Shown here: positions 44,450 through 51,976 of the stretch, piece by piece
Layout of the letters: each line of letters opens with the position of its first letter
Position numbering within the stretch: position 1 is the stretch's first letter
From: Pseudomonadota bacterium
GTDB taxonomy: Bacteria; Pseudomonadota; Alphaproteobacteria; Rhodospirillales; Magnetospirillaceae
Direction of reading: 5' to 3'
DNA length: 64,000 nucleotides
NCBI GenBank assembly: GCA_023426365.1
Contig: JAFAAW010000083.1
Coordinates: 1 to 64,000 of the forward strand
Translations under genes and position numbers: made by a program
Notes under the pieces: generated by a model
Databases searched by the model: none
What the model was told of the DNA's origin: nothing
Seen by the model: the letters and a program-made list of their open reading frames with translations, nothing else

Positions 44450-45134
44450 GATAGCGATAGCCGACGCCGTACAGGGTCTCGATGTGGGCGAAGGTGTCGT
44501 CCACCTCGCGGAACTTCTTGCGCAGGCGCTTTATGTGGCTGTCGATGGTGCGGTCGTCCACATAGATGTGTTCGCCATAGGCCGCGTCGATCAACTGGTC
44601 GCGGTTCTTGACGTGGCCCGGCCGCTGGGCCAGCGATTTCAGGATCAGGAATTCGGTGACCGTGAGGTCCACCTTCTGCCCCTTCCAGGTGCAGACGTGG
44701 CGGGCCTGGTCCAGCACCAGCTCGCCGCGCGCCAGGGTCGAGCCGGCGGCCGGCTCGGCTTCCGCCGATGCCTCCAGCCGGCGCAGCAGGGCGCGGATGC
44801 GCTCGATCAGCAGCTTTTGGGAAAACGGCTTCTTGATGTAGTCGTCCGCCCCCATGCGCAGGCCCAGCAACTCGTCCACCTCGTCGTCCTTCGAGGTCAG
44901 GAAGATCACCGGGATGGCCGATTGCTTGCGCAGGCGCTGCAACAATTCCATGCCGTCCATGCGCGGCATCTTGATGTCCAGCACGGCCAGGTCCGACGGC
45001 TGGCTGGTCAGGCCACGCAGGGCGTCGGCGCCGTCGGTATAGGTGCGGACCTTGAAGCCCTCCGCCTCCAGCGCCATGGACACCGAAGTGAGGATGTTGC
45101 GGTCATCGTCGACCAGAGCGATCGTGTACGTCAC
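44433..45134 (-). CDS. chvI: OmpR-family response regulator, ChvI type
   Basis: 233 residues. Receiver: IALVDDDRNILTSVSMALEAEG, phospho-Asp in AVLDIKMPRMDGME, LTSKD and KKPFS. Winged helix with VDLTVTEFLILKSLAQRPG and YVDDRTIDSHIKRLRKKFR ending IETLYGVGYRYR; the VDDRTIDSHIKRLRKKF block is typical of ChvI. First gene of the eight-gene run ending in the cupin gene, and divergent from the riboswitch-controlled cbiM. Confidence 0.95.
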   Translation of the reverse strand: MTYTIALVDDDRNILTSVSMALEAEGFKVRTYTDGADALRGLTSQPSDLAVLDIKMPRMDGMELLQRLRKQSAIPVIFLTSKDDEVDELLGLRMGADDYIKKPFSQKLLIERIRALLRRLEASAEAEPAAGSTLARGELVLDQARHVCTWKGQKVDLTVTEFLILKSLAQRPGHVKNRDQLIDAAYGEHIYVDDRTIDSHIKRLRKKFREVDDTFAHIETLYGVGYRYRDDSL

Positions 45135-45231
45135 TGGAGTGATACCTCGCTGGGAAACCGCAGGGCCGAAGGGTTACCGAATCGGAAAGACCTGGCAACC
45201 CCCCGCCGCCAAATTAAACCTTTCGCGGGAA

Positions 45232-45261
45232 TTGACACCCCGATTGGGGCGAAATTATAGT
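45232..45261 (+). promoter_or_regulatory. Promoter of the cobalamin riboswitch / cbiMNQO transcript
   Basis: TTGACA (45232-45237), 18 bp, TATAGT (45256-45261). The spacer contains CCCCGATTGGGG, a 4-bp dyad. The riboswitch begins a few bases downstream of the predicted start site. Confidence 0.75.
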
Positions 45262-45267
45262 CCGCTC

Positions 45268-45487
45268 CGATGGTTCCCCAAGGCAACGTCGTTGCCAAGG
45301 GGTGAAAAGGGAACCCGGTGCGGCGGCCGAAAAGGCGGCCTATGCCGGGGCTGCCCCCGCAACTGTAAGCGGAGAGGTTCCGGTCGTTCGCGACGCCACT
45401 GGCCCGTCCACGAAATCCACCGTGCGACGATCAAAGCCGGGAAGGCTATGCCGGAACCCATGACCCGCAAGCCAGGAGACCTGCCAT
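45268..45487 (+). ncRNA. Cobalamin riboswitch
   Basis: Aptamer features in order: GGTTCCC near 45271 pairing with GGGAACCCGGTG near 45310, the conserved CCCGCAACTGTAAGCGG (about 45356-45372), GAAGGC near 45441 and the B12 box GCCAGGAGACCTGCC (45471-45485) after CATGACCCGCAA. A possible expression-platform hairpin follows at 45508-45531 (GTTCCGGG/CCCGGGAC). Adenosylcobalamin binding should repress the cobalt transporter. The whole 460-bp gap between chvI and cbiM is filled by this promoter and leader. Confidence 0.95.
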
Positions 45488-45594
45488 CGCACGTGCGTGC
45501 GCACGCTGTTCCGGGCGGGGTGTCCCGGGACGGTGAAGCCCTCCGATGTTCGGGTCGGCTGTGCGCCCGCTTTCGCGGTTGAAGGTGGATAGAA

Positions 45595-46263
45595 ATGCAT
45601 ATCATGGAAGGTTTTCTTCCCGTCGCCCATGCGGCGGGATGGACAGCGGTGTCGGTGCCATTCGTGGTGATGGGCGCGCGGCGCCTGAAAACCGTGCTGG
45701 CCGAGCACCCCGAGGCGCGCCTCAGCCTGGGCGCGGCGGGGGCGTTCGCCTTCGTGCTGTCGGCGCTGAAGCTGCCCAGCGTGACCGGCTCGTGCTCGCA
45801 TCCCACGGGCACCGGATTGGGCGCCATCACCATGGGACCGGCGGTGATGAGCGTGCTGGGCACCATCGTGCTGCTGTTCCAGGCCCTGCTGCTGGCCCAT
45901 GGCGGCCTGACCACGCTGGGCGCCAACGTGTTTTCCATGGCCATTGCCGGCCCGTGGATCGCCTGGGGCGTGTGGAAGCTGGCCGGCAAGCTGGGCGCGC
46001 CCACCGCGCTGGCGGTGTTCCTGGGGGCGTTCGCCGGCGATCTGGGCACCTATCTCGTGACCTCGGTCCAGTTGGCGCTGGCCTTCCCCGACGCCACCAC
46101 CGGCTATGGCGGCGCCTTCGCCAAGTTCGCCGGCATCTTCGCCCTCACCCAGGTGCCGCTGGCGGTGGCCGAGGGCCTGCTGACGGTGGTGGTGGTCAAT
46201 GCCCTGTCCACCCGCCTGGGCGGGACCGGCATCAAGGCGTCCGGCGTGGAGGTGAAGGCGTGA
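45595..46263 (+). CDS. cbiM: Cobalt ECF transporter substrate-specific component CbiM
   Basis: 222-residue membrane protein. Starts MHIMEGFLP, where the N-terminal Met-His ligates Co(II); then SALKLPSVTGSCSHPTGTGLGA, the family loop with further ligands, and six or so hydrophobic helices. GAAGGTGG precedes the ATG. First gene of cbiMNQO, just after the riboswitch. Nickel specificity (NikM) is possible for the family but the riboswitch argues for cobalt. Confidence 0.96.
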   Translation: MHIMEGFLPVAHAAGWTAVSVPFVVMGARRLKTVLAEHPEARLSLGAAGAFAFVLSALKLPSVTGSCSHPTGTGLGAITMGPAVMSVLGTIVLLFQALLLAHGGLTTLGANVFSMAIAGPWIAWGVWKLAGKLGAPTALAVFLGAFAGDLGTYLVTSVQLALAFPDATTGYGGAFAKFAGIFALTQVPLAVAEGLLTVVVVNALSTRLGGTGIKASGVEVKA

Positions 46264-46532
46264 TGACCCGTACGACCAATGCCCTGCTGCTGACGGCGGC
46301 GGCCGCCATCGTCGCCGCCCCCATGCTGCTGAACCTGCCCGGCGAATATGGCGGGGCCGACGGCGCCGCCAAGGATGCCATCGCCGAAACCGGCTACCAG
46401 CCGTGGTTCGAACCCCTGTGGTCGCCGCCCTCGGGCGAGATCGAGAGCCTGTTCTTCGCCCTGCAAGCGGCGCTGGGCGCCGGCGTGCTGGGCTATGTGC
46501 TGGGCTATGTGCGGGGAAAGCGCCGGCAATGA
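46263..46532 (+). CDS. cbiN: Cobalt transport protein CbiN
   Basis: 89 residues with two membrane helices (about 7-25 and 65-85) around a periplasmic loop containing ETGYQPWFEPLWSPPSGEIESLFFALQAALGAG, the CbiN signature. Its ATG overlaps the cbiM stop (TGATG) and its stop overlaps cbiQ (ATGA). CbiN helps load Co(II) into CbiM. Confidence 0.95.
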   Translation: MTRTTNALLLTAAAAIVAAPMLLNLPGEYGGADGAAKDAIAETGYQPWFEPLWSPPSGEIESLFFALQAALGAGVLGYVLGYVRGKRRQ

Positions 46533-47254
46533 TCTCCTCCGACCGGCTGGCCCATACCAGCCGTTGGCGGACACGCTCGCTGGCGGAAAAATCCCTGTTG
46601 TCGCTGGGGCTCCTGGCCTTGGCCCTGGCGCTGCCGCCATGGCCGGGCGGCGTGCTGGTTCTGGCCATCGCGGTCAGCGCCGCGCTGGCCGCCGGCACCC
46701 CGCCCGGCGCCCTGGCCCGGCTGGCGCTGGGTCCGCTGGCCTTCATCCTGACCGGCGCCGCCACCTTGCTGGTGCAGGGCGGCCCCCAGGGGCTGCACCT
46801 GTCGGCCGAGGGCGCCGTCCATGCCGGGCATCTGGTGCTGCGGGCCATGGCGGCGGTGTCGGCGCTGCTGTTGCTGACCGTGACCACCCCGGCCTCGGAA
46901 CTGGTGCAGGGGCTGCGCCGCCTGGGCCTGCCGGCCGAGGTGGCGGAGGTGGCGCTGACCACCTATCGCCTGCTGTTCGTCCTGCTCGACACCGCCGCCG
47001 CCATCCATGCCAGCCAGGAATCCCGCCTGGGGACCACCGGCTGGCGGCGGCGCATCCGCTCCACCGGCCTGCTGGCCGCCGCCTTGCTGCCGCGCGCGCT
47101 TGACCGCGCCCGCCGGCTGGAACAGGGACTGGCGGCGCGCGGCTTCGACGGGTCGCTGCGCACGCTGTCGCCGGCCCGCCCGGCCAGCGCGCCCGCCCTT
47201 GCCCTTATCGCCGCCCTGTTGATCGCCTTGGGAGGGGCGGGAGCATGGATGTGA
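46529..47254 (+). CDS. cbiQ: Cobalt ECF transporter transmembrane component CbiQ
   Basis: 241-residue T component. Hydrophobic helices across the first 150 residues, LRRLGLPAEVAEVALTTYRLLFVLLD, then the two Arg-containing coupling motifs seen as SRLGTTGW and AAALLPRALDRARRLEQGLAARGFDG that contact the ATPase. It overlaps cbiN by 4 bp and cbiO by 10 bp. Confidence 0.94.
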   Translation: MISSDRLAHTSRWRTRSLAEKSLLSLGLLALALALPPWPGGVLVLAIAVSAALAAGTPPGALARLALGPLAFILTGAATLLVQGGPQGLHLSAEGAVHAGHLVLRAMAAVSALLLLTVTTPASELVQGLRRLGLPAEVAEVALTTYRLLFVLLDTAAAIHASQESRLGTTGWRRRIRSTGLLAAALLPRALDRARRLEQGLAARGFDGSLRTLSPARPASAPALALIAALLIALGGAGAWM

Positions 47255-48084
47255 TCCTCGAGGCGCGCGGCCTCGGCTATGCCTATCCCGGCGGCGTGCC
47301 CGCCCTGTCGGGCCTGGACCTGACGGTGGCGCGCAACCGGCGCCTCGCCATCCTGGGTCCCAACGGCGCCGGCAAGACCACGCTTCTGATGCACCTGAAC
47401 GGGACGCTGCGCCCCCAGGCCGGCGAGGTGCGGCTGGACGGCGCCGTCCAATCCTATGGCCGCGCCGCCCTGGCCGCGTGGCGCCGCCGAGTCGGGCTGG
47501 TGTTGCAGGAACCCGACGATCAACTGTTCGCGCCTTCGGTGGCCGAGGACGTGTCGTTCGGCCCCCTCAATTTGGGCCTGTCCGACGCCGAGACCCGCGA
47601 GCGGGTGGACGAGGCGCTGGCCGCCCTGCGCATCGCCGATCTGGCCGAGCGCCCCACCCACATGCTGTCGTTCGGCCAGAAGAAGCGCGTCGCCATCGCC
47701 GGCGCGGTGGCCATGCGGCCCGAGGTGCTGTTGCTGGACGAACCCACCGCCGGACTGGACCAGTTCGGCGCCGTTCACCTGCTGGCGGCGCTGGACCGGC
47801 TGCGCGCGGGCGGCGCCACCCTGGCCTTCACCACCCATGACGTGGACCTGGCGTGGTCGTGGGCCGACAGCGTGGCGCTGTTCGTCGGCGGCCGGGTCAT
47901 CCGCCAGGGCACGCCCGAGGACGTGCTGGCCGACGCCGACGCGCTGGCCCAGGCCCGGCTCAGGCCGCCCTTGCTGCTGGAGCTGGGATTGATGGCGCGC
48001 CAGCGCGGATGGCTGGCGGCGGATGCGCCCCTGCCCCGCACTCGGGCGCAGGCGCTGGAACTGATGGAACGCGCGCCCCGCTAG
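47245..48084 (+). CDS. cbiO: Cobalt ECF transporter ATP-binding protein CbiO
   Basis: 279 residues. Walker A GPNGAGKTT (about 38-46), Q-loop LVLQEPDDQLFAPSVAEDVSFGPLNLGL (the QEPDDQLF form is typical of ECF ATPases), signature LSFGQKKRVAIAGAVAM, Walker B LLLDEPTAGLD and TTHD. The last gene of the operon; closely packed with cbiQ. Confidence 0.96.
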   Translation: MDVILEARGLGYAYPGGVPALSGLDLTVARNRRLAILGPNGAGKTTLLMHLNGTLRPQAGEVRLDGAVQSYGRAALAAWRRRVGLVLQEPDDQLFAPSVAEDVSFGPLNLGLSDAETRERVDEALAALRIADLAERPTHMLSFGQKKRVAIAGAVAMRPEVLLLDEPTAGLDQFGAVHLLAALDRLRAGGATLAFTTHDVDLAWSWADSVALFVGGRVIRQGTPEDVLADADALAQARLRPPLLLELGLMARQRGWLAADAPLPRTRAQALELMERAPR

Positions 48085-48231
48085 TCCGACTTTTTTGATC
48101 GGACAAAGGCAAAAAGCGCCCCCATTCATACGATTGTTATAGCCCGTTGGCCGCCCCCTTAAGCGGGGCGCGAACGCAGTTCGCATTCGCACGGCATGAT
48201 GGCGTCACTGGAGATTGGCACGGAGGCCCAG

Positions 48232-48381
48232 GTGAAAGCGCCCCTGGCGGCGACAGGACGGGAAGGACCGGCACGCGGGACCGAACCGCCGGCCCCCAAG
48301 TCCGATCCGGCGATCATCGCCGCGATGGCAGCCAACCTTGCCGCCCAGATGTTTTGGCCCGAGACCAAACGAAACCGCTGA
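48232..48381 (+). CDS. Small predicted protein of unknown function
   Basis: 49 residues from GTG 48232, with GGAGG 5 nt upstream (an ATG at 48196 without ribosome site is the alternative). The chain is Ala/Pro-rich with an amphipathic end, DPAIIAAMAANLAAQMFW. Located 147 bp after cbiO. No known relatives come to mind; the ribosome site is the main support. Confidence 0.4.
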   Translation: MKAPLAATGREGPARGTEPPAPKSDPAIIAAMAANLAAQMFWPETKRNR

Positions 48382-48434
48382 CACATCCCGCCGGGGATGT
48401 TTCCTGCCCCACCCCCCAACGTTCCCGGCCGGAC

Positions 48435-48465
48435 GCCCCCTTCCCTCCCCCCAAGGGAAGGGGGC
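48435..48465 (+). terminator. Terminator hairpin between the small gene and the copper chaperone gene
   Basis: GCCCCCTTCCC, a 9-nt loop, GGGAAGGGGGC: an 11-bp stem, followed on the plus strand by TTAACTTTT. It separates convergent transcripts and likely ends the cbiMNQO transcript. Confidence 0.65.
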
Positions 48466-48481
48466 TTAACTTTTCCGGGCC

Positions 48482-49036
48482 TCAGTTGCCCTTGCCGTGC
48501 ATCTGCTCGTGCATCGCCTTGTGCGCCGGGTCCTGCATGTGGCTTTGATGGGCGACCGGGTCGTGCACCATGCCGGCCCCCGGCCCCATGGCCCCCACCG
48601 GCTTGACGTCCACGGTCACGGTCACCTTGCCGGCCTGGGCGAAGTCCAGTTCCAGCGGGAAGCTGGTGCCCTCCTTCAGCGGCTCGTGCAGGCCGATCAG
48701 CATGATGTGCAGGCCGCCCGGCGCCATGGCCACGGTCTTGCCCGGCTGCAGCTCGATGCTGCCCACCGCCACCATGCGCATGACGTCGCCCTGGGCGATG
48801 TGGGTATGCAGTTCCACCGTCTTGGAGACCTTGGCGCTGGCGCCCAGCAGGTTGTCGGTGGCGGTGCCGGTGTTGGTGATGGTGACGAAGGCGCCGCCGG
48901 CCGGTGCGCGCGCGGGCGTGGCACGCGCCCAGGCGTCCTTGATCTCGATGGCGCCGATCTTGGCGTCGCCGGCTGCCGCGGGCAGCGACAGCGCCGCCAG
49001 GGTCAGGCCGAGCACGGTTCCCAGCAACGTCTTCAT
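48482..49036 (-). CDS. Copper chaperone PCu(A)C
   Basis: 184-residue periplasmic protein with signal MKTLLGTVLGLTLAALSLPAAAG. The Cu(I) site of the family, H(M)x10Mx21HxM, is visible: VELHTHIAQGDVMRM, then GLHIMLIGL. The domain includes DAWARATPARAPAGGAFVTI. A His/Met-rich tail (HDPVAHQSHMQDPAHKAMHEQMHG) could bind extra copper. Delivers Cu(I) to cytochrome oxidase in related bacteria; no oxidase or Sco gene lies here. Confidence 0.93.
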   Translation of the reverse strand: MKTLLGTVLGLTLAALSLPAAAGDAKIGAIEIKDAWARATPARAPAGGAFVTITNTGTATDNLLGASAKVSKTVELHTHIAQGDVMRMVAVGSIELQPGKTVAMAPGGLHIMLIGLHEPLKEGTSFPLELDFAQAGKVTVTVDVKPVGAMGPGAGMVHDPVAHQSHMQDPAHKAMHEQMHGKGN

Positions 49037-49119
49037 CTGCGATGATCCTTCCCGAATGAGTCCATAAGGCCACCCATGCGGCATGTTGCCGCCGGGTCGC
49101 GCATGGTAAACGTTAACGC

Positions 49120-49827
49120 ATGATCGACGCCATGGCCCATGATCCTGATCAAATCCCGTTGCCCGACGACAACCGGCGCGCGTTGCGCCAGGTGGCGCGC
49201 GCCTGCCGCAAGGCGACGCTGGCCACCGTGCTGGAGGACGGCGCGCCCTATGCCTCGCTGGTGACGGTGGCGTTCGATCACGACCTGTCGCCCATCCTGC
49301 TCTTGTCGGGGCTGGCGGACCACACCCGCAACCTGGCCGCGGACGGCCGCTGCTCGCTGCTGCTGGACGGTACCGACGGCCTTGCCAACCCGCAGACCGG
49401 CCCCCGCGTCACCCTGACCGGACGGGCGGCGCCGGCGGTTGACGACGGCGACCTCCGCGCCCGCTTCCTGGCCCGCCACCCGGGCGCCGCGCTGTATGCC
49501 GGCTTCGCCGACTTCTCCATCTGGCGGGTCGCGGCCGAGCGCGCCCATTTCGTCGGCGGCTTCGGCCGCGCCGTGTGGTTTCCCGCCCCCTTCGGCCTGC
49601 GCCCCGAAACGATCGCCGCCCTGACCGCCGCCGAAGCGGCCCTGGTGGAGCAGGCCAATGCCAGCCACCCGCTGCCGGAGGGCTGGCGCGTCGCCGCGCT
49701 CGATGCCGACGGCGCCGATCTGGCCAATGCCGACCAATCCAGACGGCTTTGTTTTCGCGCCCCGGTGGAAAGCCCCGAGCAGCTTCGCGCGGCCTTGGCC
49801 GAATCCCTGAGCGTGTCGTTCGGCTAA
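49120..49827 (+). CDS. HugZ-like / pyridoxamine 5'-phosphate oxidase-related FMN-binding protein
   Basis: 235 residues. The N-terminal split-barrel (about 20-150; ATLATVLEDGAPYASLVTVAFDHDLSPILLLS, DHTRNLAADGRCSLLL) binds flavin or heme in this family. The C-terminal DUF2470-like domain (about 165-235) has GWRVAALDADGADLAN. The full arrangement matches HugZ-type heme-degrading proteins, but heme use is not shown by context. Start may be ATG 49120 or 49132; neither has a strong ribosome site. Confidence 0.83.
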   Translation: MIDAMAHDPDQIPLPDDNRRALRQVARACRKATLATVLEDGAPYASLVTVAFDHDLSPILLLSGLADHTRNLAADGRCSLLLDGTDGLANPQTGPRVTLTGRAAPAVDDGDLRARFLARHPGAALYAGFADFSIWRVAAERAHFVGGFGRAVWFPAPFGLRPETIAALTAAEAALVEQANASHPLPEGWRVAALDADGADLANADQSRRLCFRAPVESPEQLRAALAESLSVSFG

Positions 49828-50041
49828 GCCTTTGGAGGTAACCCTGCCACACTAAGGCCATTGCCCGCGCCTCGCGGGAAGGCTATCTTCGGCACCTCTT
49901 CACGGCGGCGGCGCGAGGTATCTCGCGCCATTCTCGGCGGTCGATCCCCGCGACCAAGGTGCGCCCCGCTGAAACACGCGGGGCCAAGTCTCTGGGGCCA
50001 TATGGAAACGGCCACCATCAATGGGATGGAGAACGGTAATC

Positions 50042-51880
50042 ATGACGAAACTCGGTATTCCCGGCGGCAGCACGGTCAATGCCACTCTGTTGGCGTGGAT
50101 CGACGAGATGGCGAAGCTGTGCAAGCCCGACGCCATCCACATCTGTGACGGCTCCGAGCGGGAGTACGATGCCCTGTGCGAACTGATGGTCGCCGGCGGC
50201 ACGATGATCAAGCTGAACGAGGCCAAGCGCCCCAATTCCTATCTCTGCCGCTCCGACCCGCGCGACGTCGCCCGCGTCGAGGACCGCACCTTCATCTGCT
50301 GCGCCAGCAAGGATGACGCCGGCCCGACCAACAACTGGGTCGCCCCCGCCGAGATGAAGTCCCGCATGGGCAAGCTGTACGACGGCTGCATGCGGGGCCG
50401 CACCATGTACGTGGTGCCGTTCTCCATGGGTCCGCTGGGTTCGGACATCGCCCATATCGGCGTCGAGATCACCGACAGCCCCTATGTCTGCACCAACATG
50501 CGCATCATGACCCGCATGGGTCAGGCCGTGCTGGACCTGCTGGGCAAGGACGGCGAGTTCGTCAAGTGCCTGCACTCGGTCGGCAAGCCGCTGGCGAACG
50601 GCGAGAAGGACGTCGCCTGGCCGTGCGATCCCGACAACATCACCATCAGCCACTTCCCCGAAGAGCGCACCATCTGGTCGTATGGCTCGGGCTACGGCGG
50701 CAACGCGCTGTTGGGCAAGAAGTGCTTCGCGCTGCGCATCGCCTCCACCATGGGCCGCACCGAGGGCTGGCTGGCCGAGCACATGCTGATCGTCGGCGTG
50801 GAAAACCCCGAGGGCGAGAAGACCTACGTGGCCGCCGCCTTCCCGTCCGCCTGCGGCAAGACCAACTTCGCCATGCTGCAGCCGCCGGCCGCCTTCGAGG
50901 GCTGGAAGATCTGGACCGTCGGCGACGACATCGCCTGGATCAAGCCCGGCGCCGACGGCAAGTTCTACGCCATCAACCCGGAAGCCGGCTTCTTCGGCGT
51001 CGCCCCGGGCACCGGCTATCACACCAACGCCAACGCCATGGCGGCGTGCGCCAAGAACTCCATCTTCACCAACGTCGCGCTGACCGACGACGGTGACGTG
51101 TGGTGGGAAGGCATCAGCGAGGAGAAGCCCGCCCACCTGATCGACTGGAAGGGCCGCGACTGGACCCCGGACTCGACCGAGCCGGCCGCCCATCCGAACG
51201 CCCGCTTCACTGCCCCGGTCGGCCAGTGCCCGTCGGTGGACCCGGATTGGGAAAACCCGGCCGGCGTGCCGATCTCGGCCTTCATCTTCGGCGGCCGCCT
51301 GTCGAAGACCATGCCGCTGGTGTACCAGTCCTTCGACTGGGTGCACGGCGTCTATCTGGCCGCCACCATGGGTTCGGAGGCCACCGCCGCCGCCGTCGGC
51401 CAGGCCGCCATCCGTCGCGACCCGTTCGCCATGCTGCCGTTCTGCGGCTACAACATGGCCGACTATTTCAGCCACTGGCTGGAGATGGGCCGCAAGGTCA
51501 ACAACCCGCCGGCCATCTTCCGCGTCAACTGGTTCCGCAAGGACGCCAACGGCAAGTTCATGTGGCCGGGCTTCGGCGACAACATGCGCGTGCTGCAGTG
51601 GATCGTGGACCGCGTCCACGGCCGTGCCCCGGCGGTGGAAAGCCCGTTCGGCCACGTGCCGACCTATGACGACCTCGAGTGGAAGGGCCTGGACTATCCG
51701 AAGGACAAGTTCCAGGAACTGATGACCATCGAGCGCGATGCCGGCGTGGTCGAGGCGCGCAGCCAGGAAGACCTGTTCGACAAGTTCCTGGATCGTCTGC
51801 CGGGCGAGTTCAAGTGCCAGCGCGAGCTGCTCAAGGCCCGCATGTGGCGTTCGCCCGCCGTGTGGCAGATGAAGCAGTAA
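50042..51880 (+). CDS. pckG: Phosphoenolpyruvate carboxykinase, GTP type
   Basis: Converts oxaloacetate to PEP in gluconeogenesis. 612 residues, the length of GTP-dependent PEPCK. Motifs: the kinase P-loop AAAFPSACGKTNFAML, the metal site WTVGDDIAWIK, and FIFGGRLSKTMPLVYQSFDW with the Arg of the substrate site. The GTP form is distinct from the ATP form (pckA) common in many alphaproteobacteria. GGAGAACGG lies upstream of ATG 50042. It stands alone with a 214-bp upstream gap (no gene seen) and a strong terminator. Confidence 0.96.
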   Translation: MTKLGIPGGSTVNATLLAWIDEMAKLCKPDAIHICDGSEREYDALCELMVAGGTMIKLNEAKRPNSYLCRSDPRDVARVEDRTFICCASKDDAGPTNNWVAPAEMKSRMGKLYDGCMRGRTMYVVPFSMGPLGSDIAHIGVEITDSPYVCTNMRIMTRMGQAVLDLLGKDGEFVKCLHSVGKPLANGEKDVAWPCDPDNITISHFPEERTIWSYGSGYGGNALLGKKCFALRIASTMGRTEGWLAEHMLIVGVENPEGEKTYVAAAFPSACGKTNFAMLQPPAAFEGWKIWTVGDDIAWIKPGADGKFYAINPEAGFFGVAPGTGYHTNANAMAACAKNSIFTNVALTDDGDVWWEGISEEKPAHLIDWKGRDWTPDSTEPAAHPNARFTAPVGQCPSVDPDWENPAGVPISAFIFGGRLSKTMPLVYQSFDWVHGVYLAATMGSEATAAAVGQAAIRRDPFAMLPFCGYNMADYFSHWLEMGRKVNNPPAIFRVNWFRKDANGKFMWPGFGDNMRVLQWIVDRVHGRAPAVESPFGHVPTYDDLEWKGLDYPKDKFQELMTIERDAGVVEARSQEDLFDKFLDRLPGEFKCQRELLKARMWRSPAVWQMKQ

Positions 51881-51892
51881 CCTGCTGAAACG

Positions 51893-51928
51893 AAAACACC
51901 CCCTGCCGGTGACGGCAGGGGGTGTTTT
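51893..51928. terminator. Strong bidirectional terminator after pckG
   Basis: AAAACACCCCCTGCCG, loop GTGA, CGGCAGGGGGTGTTTT: a perfect 16-bp stem flanked by A- and T-tracts on both sides, so it can terminate both pckG and the convergent antiporter gene. Confidence 0.93.
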
Positions 51929-51976
51929 GTTGGCCGCGCGCCGCCCGCGCCTCCGCCCGTCGAGAGGGTGCCTCCC

